Origin: Gnetum montanum
Taxonomy: Eukaryota > Streptophyta > Gnetopsida > Gnetales > Gnetaceae
Assembly (NCBI GenBank): GCA_015680685.1
Contig: MNCI01004871.1
Span: 556,770-620,769, forward strand
Reading direction: 5' to 3'
Length of the DNA: 64,000 nucleotides
In this document: positions 1 to 10,580 of the stretch, piece after piece
Layout of the letters: the number at the start of each line of letters is the position of its first letter
How positions within the stretch are numbered: position 1 is the first letter of the stretch
Position numbers and translations under genes: made by a program
The notes under the pieces: model-generated
Told to the model about the DNA's origin: nothing
The model's database searches: none
The model's input: the letters and a program-made list of their open reading frames with translations, nothing else

Positions 1-931
1 GGAATTCTTACAACCTCCATGATATCTAACATGCTTTGGGTTGCAAGTATGGGTTCTTCGTTGTCATTTCTTTCATAGCACCTGTGATGTCTACATGGTT
101 TCCTACTTTCCCTTCTTCCATGGCATGATTCTCTAGAGTGCCCTCATCCTCGCTCTCGACTCTCTCGTCAAGGTTTCTCACTCTATTTACACTTCTCCTC
201 ATGGTTAGGTTCCTTATGACTATTTCCTAATATTGAAGGAGAGGGTGAATGTGATGATGAAGGTGAAGAATAAGGAGAACCATCGCCTACCTTCTCTTCG
301 ATGGTCCCAACCCTAATTGTGATGATGATCAGAATGCCCCATCCTTATCATGTGTTTGTGTTCCCTCGTTGAACACTTGGTGTTTGTGGGGATCAGAACC
401 AAGGTTGTGAATCATGGAGTGAAGGTTCTAATACACCACCTCCTCACCATCATTAGGATGGGGAACATCATTTTGTGAATAACCTATTGAAATAGGTTCA
501 CCACCCTTAATTTCACTTAAGACGGGTGAAACGTTATGGGGTCCTTTGCCCTTCAAAGATGTGTGGTAACTCTCCTATTGCAAGTCTCGTTGATGTTGTG
601 CTTCTGTGGGATGGTAGTCCCTTGTGTCGTATTCACATGCAACATACTCTGTGTACAATTGTGACATGCCTATTCATGCAAGATCACGAAGGAGCATGTT
701 GGGGACTGCTCGGTCTGGAGGCAACACTACGTTACCCTCCAAGTCTCTCCAACGCAGTTGTTTATCTTGATGGAGAATAAAGGTAGAGTTAGGTATATAC
801 TCATCATGATGAATATATACCACACGAAATTGTTGAGGAACTGGTAGATTTTGGTTATGTGTGTTGTGCCGCCAACAGTCTCTAGTGTTGTTCCTAGGCT
901 ATGAAGTGCTTTTGTACGATGAAGAAGACAT
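1..931 (-). pseudogene. gag: gag N-terminal part of E1, broken
   Basis: Start codon is at 931, chosen because E2, E5 and E7 begin at the same place with Met followed by a run of serines. The reading is homologous to the gag N-termini of E2 (22782 leftward) and E7 (63337 onward), including the shared segment VYIHHDEY and the later VPNMLLR. The frame is broken by several stops (for example in place of Gln or Trp) and probably by a frameshift in the Arg/Ser/His-rich stretch near 300. Gag would form the virus-like particle. The capsid and zinc-knuckle portions lie beyond the window edge. Not functional as it stands. Confidence 0.75.
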
Positions 932-1058
932 TTTAGTCTTGTTCGATGTGCTATTTACCATTATCTTATTTTTCTTTTGATCAACCCTAAGGGTTTGTTC
1001 TAGCATCCCAATGATATGAATGATCTCCTATGTTCTACGTAGTGCACAAACAACTAAG

Positions 1059-1077
1059 TCCTCGGCAATGGCGCTAA
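1059..1077 (-). other. Primer binding site of E1 (tRNA-Asp type)
   Basis: Read on the minus strand directly after the 5' LTR: TTAGCGCCATTGCCGAGGA. It differs at three positions from the perfect tRNA-Asp complement seen in E6 at 49608 (TTGGCGCCGTTGCCGGGGA). A tRNA-Asp primer is typical of Athila and related plant Ty3/gypsy elements. Confidence 0.75.
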
Positions 1078-1887
1078 TGATGAGTGGCGAGGTACCCCTA
1101 CACTTAACCATACGAATACAAGCGTCTCACACGCGATCCGGTCGAACTCCAAGGACTAAGTGCTTACACGTCTTAATGAAACATAAGGTTAATCAATCGT
1201 TGTCCTCCCAAACTTACTTGTATTGTCATGGTTGTATGGCTAAGTAAGTTTGAGGTATGTGATTTTTTATAACTTTTATCTTTTTAACACCTATGCTAGT
1301 AGGGAAAGGTGAAGAGAACTAAATAACTAATTTTCATTAACTATTCATTAACTAAGTTTTAATTATCCTAGCATCAGTATCCATTCCAACTTGCCACACA
1401 CACCCTGAACCAGTGCAACGCTGCTGGGATTACCAAACGCTACTCGTTACTGGGTTACTAAGCATTACACACGTGCTCGAAGCGATCGTACTGAATGCAC
1501 TTAACTAGGAGAGTCAAGGGTTGAGAGAGATTAATTATCTAGAAAAGCATTTAAACATTTAACAATAATTAAATCCTATTTAGCTTAGTCTATATGCTAC
1601 AAGGTTTATCAGAAAGTTTGTCTTTATTACCATACACAAATGTGTGCTTAGGTACAATTTGCTTAAATAAAGATCCGTTCACTTTGAGACTCCTAATGCA
1701 GGCACATGGAAATTCTTCTAACTCTGGAATGGTAAAACTACTATAGTTTGGCTAAGGGACTAACTCTATATGCCTAAACTATGGAAAGACACCTCTTATT
1801 TATAGGCATTGCGGTAGGTTGCGATATTGCAGGGGCGAACGCAATATCACGGATGCGATATCGCATATGCGATATCTTGGCTCATCA
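1078..1887 (-). repeat. 5' LTR of E1
   Basis: The 810-bp LTR runs TGATGAG...CTCATCA and is homologous along its length with the E2 and E7 LTRs. On the minus strand the U3 carries CGATATCG-type palindromic motifs (1815-1880) followed by a TATA box (CTATAAATAAGAGG reversed, about 1793-1807), the expected start of the retroelement transcript. The inner border is fixed by the primer binding site. Confidence 0.85.
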
Positions 1888-2040
1888 CCTAATATGTTTG
1901 TAGATGTCTATATCACAAAATTCTGTTCAAAGTACATTAATTTTTTAGATTAACAATTTTTTAGCACCATTGTTATAATATTCCATGTTTTAGAGAAGAA
2001 AATATTGTAAAATGAGATTGCAAGTCAAAAATGAGTATAT

Positions 2041-3101
2041 TTTAATATGAATTCTATCTGACTATTTAAATTCATCTATAAGTTTTAAAATTTATGCTAT
2101 GAATTACACAATAAGTGCTCTGAGGAGGGTTTCTCATTTGAGCAACTCATACTCCAAGAATTATATTTTTGAAAATATACACCAAATCATATCCTTTTTG
2201 TTGATACATGATCATATAGGGCCATTTCTATTGAAATGATAAGTGAAAGAAATGAAATATTCATGGACAAGGTTTCATAGCCATGCAACCCACTAAAATT
2301 AAGTGCTTAATTCATATTCAAATCATGGAATTGCATATCTTATGTAATTATTGAAATCCATATACATTTTCATTGAAATGGAAAAATATAGATAAATAAT
2401 TCCAAAGCTTCCATTATGGAAATAAAATATGTAGATTGTGAAAAGACTCAAAGAATGTAGCAAAATTATGCTAGTATTTTTGAATTTTTTAAAATTTATG
2501 ATATAAATTACTCACTAAGTGTTCTAAATAGGGTTGCTCATCTGAGAAACCCATACTCTAGGTATGTTTCATTTTCAAGAATGTATGCCAAAATCTTTTT
2601 TTTTTTTTTTTTTTTTGTCAATACATGATCATATAGGATCACTTCCTCTAAAATAACAAGTAAAAGAAAGAAAATGTTCATGGAAAAGGTTACACAGCCA
2701 TGCCACCCTCTAAAATTATGTGCTTAATTCTTATTCAAATCATGGAATTGCATATATTATGTGATCAATGAAATCCATAGACATTTTCATTAAAATGGAA
2801 AACATAGATAAATAATTCCAGAGTTGTCATTATGGAAATAAAATATGTAGATTGTGATAAAACTTAAGGAATGTACTAAAATTATTTTGCTAGTTTCATG
2901 CTTTTTTAAATTTATGATATAAATTACATATTAACTATTTTGAGGGTTGATCATCCAAGAAACCCATCCTCCAAGTATGTTCCATTTTCTAGAATATACA
3001 CCAAAATCATATCCTTTTTGTTGATATACAATAATATAGGGTCATTTCCACTAAAATGATAAGTGAAAGAAAGAAAATATTCATGAATAAGTTTGCACAG
3101 T
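2041..3101. repeat. Satellite S1, left part (period about 404-416 bp)
   Basis: AT-rich tandem repeat. The marker tttatgatataaattac recurs at about 2091, 2495, 2911 and again at 23923 on the far side of E2; removing E2 gives a unit of about 406 bp spanning the insertion, so S1 was one array before E2 landed. Each unit also contains a segment on a 'tacatgatcatatagg' theme and a block like 'gcacagccatg'. A poly-T tract lies at 2596-2616. I see no gene here. The 1888-2040 stretch to its left is AT-rich single-copy-looking sequence with nothing recognisable. Confidence 0.8.
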
Positions 3102-3927
3102 TAACGAGTGGCGAGGTACCCCTACACTCAACCATACGAATATGAGCGTTTCACGCGTGATCCAGTCGAACTCCAAGGACTAATTTCTTATGCACCTTAA
3201 TGGAATACTTAAGGTTAATAAATCGCTGTCTTCCCAAACTTACTTGTATTGTCACAGTTGTATGGTTAAGTAAGCTTGAGGTATATGATTTTTATATCTT
3301 TTATCTTTTTAATGTCTTATGCTAATAGGGGAAGGTGAAGAGAACTAAGTGACTAACTTTCATTAACTATTCACTAACTAAGTTCTAATTGTTCCTAACA
3401 CTAGTATCCATTCCCACTTGCCACACACATCCTAAACCAATGCAACGCTACTGGGATTACCAAACGCTAATCGTTACTGGGCCACCAAGGGCTACACACA
3501 TGCTCGAAGTGGTCGTACTGAGTGCACTTAACTAGGAGAGCCAAGAGTTGAAAGAGATTAATTAACTAGGAAAGCATTTAATCATTCAACAATAATTAAC
3601 TACTATTTAGCTTAGTCCATATGTTGTAAGGTTTATCATAAAGTTCGTCTTTATTGTTGTACACAAATGTGTGCTCAGGTACAATTTGCTCGAATAAAGA
3701 TTCGCTCACTTTAAGACTCCTACTATGGGCACAGGGAAATTATTCTAACTCTGGAATGGTAAAACTGCAAGGGCTTAGCTAAGGGTCTAAGTCTAGCTGT
3801 CTAAACCAAGGGAAGCCACCTCTTATTTATAGATAATAAGATGAGATGCAATATCGCATACATGATATCATGGGGTAGACATGATATTGCAGATGTAATA
3901 TTGCGTACATGATATCGTGGCTCATCA
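3102..3927 (-). repeat. 3' LTR of E2
   Basis: 826-bp LTR homologous to 22928-23706. The outer end is eroded (taacgag instead of tgatgag); the inner end CTCATCA is intact and is followed (3928-3941) by the polypurine tract on the minus strand. The U3 carries diverged CGATATCG-type motifs (3845-3920) and a TATA box near 3823-3836. Confidence 0.85.
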
Positions 3928-5915
3928 TACCACCATGACTGAATGAAAACTCATCCTTGAGTTCCTTACAAAATATTGGGAAGGTATGGAATTATTGACT
4001 TGAATGATACTAATGGTGAATGGGGTGACACGTGAATAGATCATCATTACAATACATGGCAATATTAGTGTTCATGACCACAAGAGTGAACACTATACAC
4101 ATTTGACATCAAGCCTTATTTGGTAGCTGAGAGAGAAGAGAGAGAGAGAAGAAAAAGAATATGTGTTGCTGTCAATGCCAAAATTGCGCCTTCCGTTGTC
4201 CATCCATAACCACGTCATCAATCTTGTTCCTTTGCATGACTATTCTAGCACCAGTCCATCCTAAGTATTTTTTCCAACTCCAATCCATTGTCGTATGATT
4301 TCCATCTACACACACAACACAGTCACATATTTGCAAGGGTAAATAAATCACAATGCAGTTGATACCTTGCCTCAGTGTACGGTTTATTGGCTGAGTTGTG
4401 ATATGGCGAATACAGATTCTAGAGATATAATACTAGTGACAATTGAAGGTGTAAGGTGTAGGGGTTAGGATAAAATTGAAAAAATTAGACCAAGACCCCC
4501 ATGACTAAGAGTGATCCTCTGGTAGCGATAAAATGGAAAAAGATAAGGAATAAGAAGGATGGAGAAAAAGAAACAACAACAACGTCGATAAAATGGATGT
4601 CAGAGGTGGAAATGAACAAAATAAATGTTGATTGCGAATATGTTTAAGGAAAAGAAGTTAACTGATGCACCAAATAGGAATGCTAGTGGGTCCTCCCCAA
4701 AGCAGGCTCATGCCCTTAATGCCCTAACAATTCCACATTCAAAGAGTCCGTAGGCTCTGGAAATGTCATTTGGAAGCAAGAGTTAAAGTCTTAACCACAA
4801 AAATTTACCAAAAAGAAAACAATGCATCAACCAACATATAGACTATTGATACAACCGACAATGAGGTGAAAAATGGAAAAAGAATGATGGAAAGAAGAGA
4901 ATGGAATGGAGTCTCAAAAACAAGGTGGTGTACAGCCCCTTGTGTATATATGGTTAATGTGACTTAGTAGATCTCATTCCAAATCCAGCCTCAAATGATC
5001 CACATTTAGTGACTTTGCATTAATACGCTTGGCCAATCCATCCACTTGAAGTAGCAAGAATGCTTCCACCAAAGAGTCACCACCATTCCGAAGAAACAGA
5101 AAAGGAAAAAGTAGGGAGCAAGAAAGGGCCTTAGTTAGATGGAACATGTTTGTTTAGTTCCATAACCAGTGCTTATAGCCTAGATGATTATTTCATCTAA
5201 GGGATGTGCCTTGAATTCTCACTGGGTTTTTTTTTTTTGCATGATAACCACATCATGCAAAGACTTATTATTTTTATTAGCTCAACCTCTCGATAATGGA
5301 GCAAAGTTGAAATGGTAAGGAAAACTCAAGAAGAAAACATTCAAGCACCCAAGAGAATGGCCAGCACAAATGCATCAAATCCCCTTAAAGTTACATCCTT
5401 TTTAGACCTTGAGTCCTTCCTCAGTTTGAGAAATACTTAGTCACCAATTCGTTGATAGTTCTATTATTAAGAAAGGGACTATATAGTTCCAAGCCAAGAG
5501 AAACCATAGGAATTCGTGGATGCATGGATGATGTGGACTCATTGCCTATTATATCAAAAGAACCATACCTTAGTATCAACATTATAACTCAAAGATAAAA
5601 ACCAAACATTGGCAATCAATAGAATATAGTTCATACCACCATCAAGAGCACTTATTAGGTGACAAACCTAAAAAAGTAAACAAACACACAAAGAAATGAA
5701 AGAGTATAAACGATGTTGCAAAACAAAAACAAGAAAAGTTAAAGAAATTTGTAAAAAAAAATTAAAAAGGAATTGAGGGCCTCAAATGATCAGCATAGGT
5801 GGCCATCTCCCCCATGACTGAGTTGGAAGGGGGAGATTCGAAATAACAAGCAAGGTCATCCTTTCTCAAAGGTATTATGGGCACTGGCCATTCTAAGTTC
5901 ATGAAATTGTTTGGT
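3928..5915 (-). other. 3' non-coding region of E2, with polypurine tracts and a conserved block
   Basis: Between the end of integrase and the 3' LTR there is no long ORF. On the minus strand three copies of an AGTCATGGGGG-like polypurine tract occur: just after pol (5807-5820), in the middle (4495-4510) and adjacent to the LTR (3928-3941, eroded to GGTGGTA). A block reading TTTGGGGAGGACCCACT on the minus strand (4685-4701) recurs in E5 (41341-41357) and E6 (52517-52533). A small broken ORF lies at 4109-4305. The region is homologous to 40013-42111 of E5. Confidence 0.75.
4109..4305 (-). pseudogene. Short 3' ORF remnant of E2
   Basis: On the minus strand an ATG at 4305 follows a pyrimidine/GT-rich stretch ending in tag. 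The first codons read MEIIRQWIGVGKN and then hit a stop; the tail reads SQLPNKA before a TGA at 4109. It matches the short ORF of E5 (41752-41937, MVIIPQRIGSRAN...SQLPTKA), but the length is not a multiple of three, so it is frameshifted. Function is unknown. Its place, just downstream of a splice-acceptor-like sequence, corresponds to the start of the long extra ORF of E6. Confidence 0.45.
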
Positions 5916-5924
5916 CTATTGCAC

Positions 5925-7010
5925 ATTGACTATTAATCTCTTATCAGGGCTCTCAGGTTTGTATATGGTCATGGCCCCGGAAGGAAAGGTTGTATGAATA
6001 ATGTAAGGTCCTTCCCATAGTGTTTGAAATTTCGTGTGTTGTGGCACATGTGTAGGGTTCCAGTAGAGAACCTTACCTCCTGGTTGATACTTAACCTTTA
6101 AAATTTTTAAGTCATGACATTGCTTATTGTATGCCTTGTGCAACTCATTAGATGACAGGGCAACTAATCGGTTTTCGTCTAGCATGTTTAAAGTTTCCAA
6201 TCTTTTTTTTGTGCTAGATCAAGGTCGAGATGGAGGTCATAAGCCATGGATAGCGTACGAAGCTCAGTTTGAATTGAAAGCTTTGGAAGTTTTCCATACA
6301 CTAACTCATAGGGAGAGTAGCCTATAGGGAGTTTCCAAGTGGAGCAGTATGCCCAAAGAGCATCATTCAATTTAGTGCTCCAATCTCGCCTATACTTGCT
6401 AATTGTCCTTGTCAATATTTTAGTGATCTCCTTGTTAGTGACCTTGGCTTGTCCATTATCTTGGGGGTGATAAGGTGTAGTCAATTTATGTTTGACCCCT
6501 AAGTGTTTCATTAACTTTTGAAAAGTTGCACCTGTGAAGTGTGTTCCATTATCCGAGATAAGTGCACATGGCACACCAAACCTATTTATGATTTTTTGTT
6601 GCAAAAATCGTGTAGCTGTAGATGATGTGCAGTCCATAACAGCAGCTACTTCAACCCATTTTGTTAGATAGTCTACAACAATAATGATGTAAGCTTTTCC
6701 ATTGGACATTGGTGTAATGGATCCCATAAAGTATATTCCCCAAATTTTGAAGGGTTCTAAAGGTAGAATCCATTGTTATGGACCTTCCATTCTAGTAGTC
6801 ATTCCCCCATCACGTTGGCAGCACTCACAAGATCAAAAAAATTGATGGGCATCCCAAAATAATGTTGGCCAGTAATATCCTACAAGTAAGATCTTAATAG
6901 CCTTTCATCTCCCCGCATAGTGACCCCCACAAGGGCCCTCATGAGCATCTTGGAGAACTCTTAGTTGATCTACCTCAGGAACGCACCATTGAACCAAGCC
7001 ATCAGAACAC
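5925..7010 (-). pseudogene. int: Integrase of E2
   Basis: Inserts the cDNA into the genome. On the minus strand the N-terminal HHCC zinc-binding region is recognisable (about 7000-6800: HEGPCGGHYAG and CECCQRDGG). The catalytic core follows, with the second Asp in SDNGTHFTGATF (about 6550). The C-terminal part reads VLYWNPTHVPQHTKFQTLWEGPYII (quoted in part: KFQTLWEGPYII, about 6030) and ends at a stop near 5925. The third acidic residue sits in a GQAKVTNKEI context, where E5 has GQVEVTNQEI: at the expected Glu the E2 copy reads Lys, a likely inactivating change. Several stops interrupt the zinc region. Confidence 0.8.
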
Positions 7011-7079
7011 ATGAAGTTGTAAAGTTTTCCGTTGATCTCCATGAAGTACTTGGCTCTGTGAAGAAACTATTGTTTCTTC

Positions 7080-7983
7080 CTAAAGTCTAGCTCCTATGGT
7101 GTTTGTTTGGTAAGGAGATAGGTGAGAATGCTACTATACCAGCTTGCTTCCGTGGGTTGGTTGTTCACTACACCGGCAAAGAGGGCCTGATCAGGAAAAT
7201 GATCAGACATTACATATTCATCCTCTTTGTTGTCCCAGCGCAATTGAGATAAATGATCTGCAACTACGTTCTTGGTGCCCTTTCGATCAATCATCATTAG
7301 ATCGAACTCCTGTAGGATTACCAACCATTGTATAATATGAGGGCTAACTATTGGCTTGTTCATAAGTAATCGGATTGCACTATGATCTGTATGGATGAAC
7401 ACTCTGTAACCTAACACATAGTGTCTAAACTTATCCAGTGTAAACACTACAACCATTAATTCTTTTTCTGTAGTTGTGTAATTAGTTATGCACCATCGAT
7501 ACTCCTACTTGCACAGTGGATGTAGTAAGGATGTTTTTGGTCATCTAACTATGTAAGTATGGATCCTACGGCATAATTGAACACATCAGTCATTATATGG
7601 AATGGTCTGGACTAGTCAAGAGCTTGTAGAATGGGAGTTTCTACAAGCTTTTGTTTCAGAGCTTGGAATGCTCATTCACATTCCCTAGTCCATTCGAATG
7701 GTGTGTTCTTCTTTATTAGCTCTACCAACGGTTTGGCAATCTTAGAGAAGTTCTCAATGAATCTCCTATAATAGCCAGTGTGTCCAAGGAATGATCAAAT
7801 ATCTTTGACAGTTTCTAGTTGACGGGTGATTCCCTAGATGACCCTAACTTTATCTAGGTCTACCTCTATTCTTGAATGTGAAGCCTTATGCCCAAGTACT
7901 ATGCCTTTTTGGATCATTAAATGGCTTTTCTACTAGTTGAGTCTTAAGTTGGTTTCTACGCATCTTTTTAACACTTGCTCTAA
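7080..7983 (-). pseudogene. RNase H domain and connection of E2
   Basis: RNase H removes the RNA strand of the RNA-DNA hybrid during reverse transcription. The segment reading VFTLDKFRHYVLGYRVFIHT (about 7450-7390) with HTDHSAIRLLMNK is the second half of the Ty3/gypsy RNase H, aligned exactly with E5 at 38485-38580. The upstream first half (about 7640-7460) and the RT-RNase H connection (7983-7650) are recognisable by comparison with E5 but contain stops. After RNase H the frame continues through a tether rich in charged residues toward integrase. Confidence 0.7.
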
Positions 7984-8541
7984 TCAGTCCAAGGCTTGGT
8001 TAAAACTTGTTCCATAAGTGGAGAAGTCATCCATAAAGACCTCCACTCCATTTCCTATCTGCTGTTGGAATATGCTTAGAACTAAGTGTTGAAACATGGC
8101 AGGGGCATTGCACAAGCCAAACGGTATTTGTTTATATGCAAACATTCCCCAAGGACTGGTGAACATTGTCTTGGCTTGATCTTTTGAGGCTATCTGTATT
8201 TAGTTGTATCCACTATAGCCATCCAGAAAACTAAAATAGCGATGCCCTGCTATGGTGTCTAAGACTCGATCAACAAATGGCAATGGAAAGTGATCCTTAA
8301 ATGTTACCATGTTTAGCAGCCTAAAATCTATACACACCCTCCATTTACCTCCCTTTTTAGGCATGATCACCATAGGGCTAACCCATTTGCTATCAGCAAT
8401 GGGATATATGAACCCAGCCTTAAGAAGCTGTTCTATTTCTTCCTTTACTATTTGCTTCAATTTTGGGTTCCATCGCCTCTGCGGTTGTTTCCGAGGTTTC
8501 ATGGAGGGGTCAATGTAAATCCTATGCTAGCATATCCTAGG
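7984..8541 (-). pseudogene. Reverse transcriptase of E2, main part (downstream of E3 insertion)
   Basis: Copies the element RNA into DNA. In order on the minus strand: KEEIEQLLKAGFIYPI and WRVCIDFRLLN (palm/fingers), FKDHFPLPF, FLDGYSGYN with the first catalytic Asp region, then after a stop the segment TSPWGMFAYKQIPFGLCNAP and VEVFMDDFSTYG, where FMDD is the YxDD-type active site. The N-terminal portion of the domain is on the other side of E3 at 19288-19491. The junction is at 8537-8541, the target duplication. One stop separates the FLDG and TSPWG segments. Confidence 0.85.
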
Positions 8542-10063
8542 TGAAACACCATAAAATTCTAAGCTTAGTACTTCTCCAACAAGAGTTGAGCTAAGTCATG
8601 ATGCTCCCCAGCATGACTGAAGCTTGAGGGCCCCACAAACAGCTTCAAGTAAAGTCAAACTCAACAGAAACGGTTCCCTGGGACCTGCAAACGACCACGA
8701 CGACATCTGGTACCAAACATGGTGACTTCGAAGCTCAAGATACTAGGTTTTCACTAAGTATGTAGTATGCAACGTATACGCCCAACGTACACTCTCAGCG
8801 TATACGCCCAGCGTATACGCTCAGCGTACATGCCCAGCGTACATGCCCAGCATGCACACCTCACATGTACGCTCAGCATGTACAACTGACGTGTATGCCC
8901 AGCATGCGATCCCAAAGACGGTATGGAAACGACACTTCAGAGTAAGATTTTGTACAAGGCATCAACTCACAGGAACAGAGCAATTATCAGGTGTCATCAT
9001 GGGCCCTAGAAAGTCAAATTTTGGTCTCGACATCATGCACTTTAGAGTTCATACATTGAGCATGCACATCCTGCATGCCCAGCGTGTATGAACAACGTGT
9101 ATGCCCAGTGTATACGCCCAGCATGTACAATGTGTACGCCCAATGTGTAGCACAATGCATACCAGTCAAAGCTCTCCAGAACCATGTCAAATCAAGGCCA
9201 ACCAAGCTGAACATCCACAGGCAGCATTCTCGTGACATCCGAATTCAAATTCGAGGGCCGAATGACTTCTTTTGTTTTAGTCAAGTCTGTACGCCGAGTT
9301 CACATGCCCAACGTGTATACGCTGGCATACAGCAGTATACGCTAGTGTGTAGCACGCTGTACACTTGTAAAATTTCATTCCTTCACACTCAGTCAACGTG
9401 CCACATGTCACCCAACCCGAGAGTCTAGCACTCCACAACCAATCATCCCCTCTTAGACCCGAGTCTAACATCTAAACTTGTATAAAAACCCTAATTTTTG
9501 ACCAAATCAGAGTTGGAAAAATTGGAAGCATCTTGGCAAAAATTCGGGCAACCCACACTGAGAAAATCTAGAATCCTACATCCTATACGCTGGACTTCAA
9601 CCCTGCACGCTGAGCAAATAGCCTTCACGTTGTGCCTGCAGTTCAAACCGGCACACTTTCATCCCTCCGCATCCACTGGAGCTCTTCGTCTACCTTGTGT
9701 CAGATCCACAACTGCATTCAGACTGGTGCACTGTAATCTACATTATTTTTGCAATAAAGTTGTTTCATTTCTGGTCAAGATCTGTTACAGTTTTCACCTA
9801 TTCTTATTTACTTCTACGTTTGTTTCCTTGCACGTTTATATTCCGGTTCACATTTAATATGTTGTTTACGCATAACCCAACATATTGCATATTGGCATAC
9901 GTTGGGGAAATCCTTGTCTGATTCGCGTGCGGATCACCCAAGGTACTCTACCTTCGTCCGTTCCAGCTCACCCTCAAGTGAAGGTAGGGTCTTCTGTGCT
10001 TGTCCAAGGATCTCTTGATTTCTGTTTCATTCCAACCGAAGACCAACGATTTCAGACAATACA
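8542..10063 (+). repeat. 5' LTR of E3
   Basis: 1522-bp LTR, starting TGAAACACC right after the target duplication and ending ttcagacaataca. It is similar along almost its whole length to 17778-19282. A TATA box is at about 9480-9487 (tgtataaaaacc), giving a start of transcription near 9510. The ORFs that can be read here (for example 9075-9428 and 9498-9857) are also present in the 3' LTR and are incidental. I could not assign the primer binding site that should follow at 10064. Confidence 0.85.
8770..9365 (+). promoter_or_regulatory. Palindromic motif array in U3 of E3
   Basis: Clustered copies of CAGCGTATACGC and relatives; the 10-base core GCGTATACGC is a perfect palindrome and occurs intact at 8799-8808 and 8811-8820. 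Degenerate versions (GTGTACGCCCAGCATG, CGTATACGC) continue to about 9360, roughly 120 bases upstream of the TATA box. The 3' LTR holds the equivalent array at about 18000-18555. An array of CpG-containing palindromes before a TATA box suggests repeated transcription-factor sites; this is inference. Confidence 0.6.
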
Positions 10064-10189
10064 GAAAATGATGCTAGAAGGAGGACCTGAAACTATTTAA
10101 ACTTACTTTAATCTCATACCCTGGTCTTCCTAGATTCACATCGCACCAACACCAAACCTGGCTCTGAAATTCCTGGATCTGTACCCTAT

Positions 10190-10555
10190 TCTATAGAATT
10201 CCTAGCGTCTACACGCTACTTAGCCTACCTATACGCTGTACGCTATAGACTCTGTCTACACGCTGCTTAGCCTACCTGTACGCTATACACTGTAGACCCT
10301 GTCTACACGCTGCTCAGTCTACGCTATACACTGTAGACCCTATCTACACGCTGCTCATCCTACCTATACACTGTACGTTGTAGACCCTGTCTACATGCTA
10401 CTCAGTCTACGTTGTACGTTGTAGACCCTGTCTACACGCTGCTCAACCTACCTGTACGCTGTACGTTGTCTCTGTACGCTAGTCGCTGAAGCCTATACGC
10501 TGAGATCCAGTCTATACGCTATACGCTACAAACTTAGGTGTACGCTCTGATAATT
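10190..10555 (+). repeat. Minisatellite in the leader of E3
   Basis: Tandem, degenerate units of about 45-60 bases built on 'ctgtacgctgtagaccctgtc' themes (for example GTAGACCCTGTCTACACGCT) repeated about six times between the 5' LTR and gag. It is rich in GTAC/GTAGAC half-palindromes, so the transcript leader could fold into repeated hairpins. It uses the same TACGCT vocabulary as the U3 array of this element. The stretch 10064-10190 before it has no recognisable content. Confidence 0.65.
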
Positions 10556-10580
10556 ATACCAGTTTCATATCCTTTCCACC

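Larger units (their letters stand above)
1..1887 (-). mobile_element. E1: 5' end of an Athila-like Ty3/gypsy retrotransposon
   Basis: Minus-strand LTR retrotransposon cut by the left window edge. Reading right to left it shows a 5' LTR, a tRNA-Asp-type primer binding site, a leader of about 130 bases and the beginning of gag. LTR ends, leader and gag match elements E2 and E7 closely, so it belongs to the same subfamily. Right flank after the LTR is cctaa (1888-1892), a possible target duplication that cannot be checked because the left end is outside the window. Assignment to the Athila-like lineage rests on the pol of its relatives E2 and E5. Confidence 0.85.

Noticed and set aside
9075-9857. 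ORFs of about 117-119 residues inside the E3 LTR, also at 18129-18554 and 18717-19076
   Set aside because: Their presence in both LTRs reflects LTR duplication; the translations are low in information and span the promoter array and TATA box.
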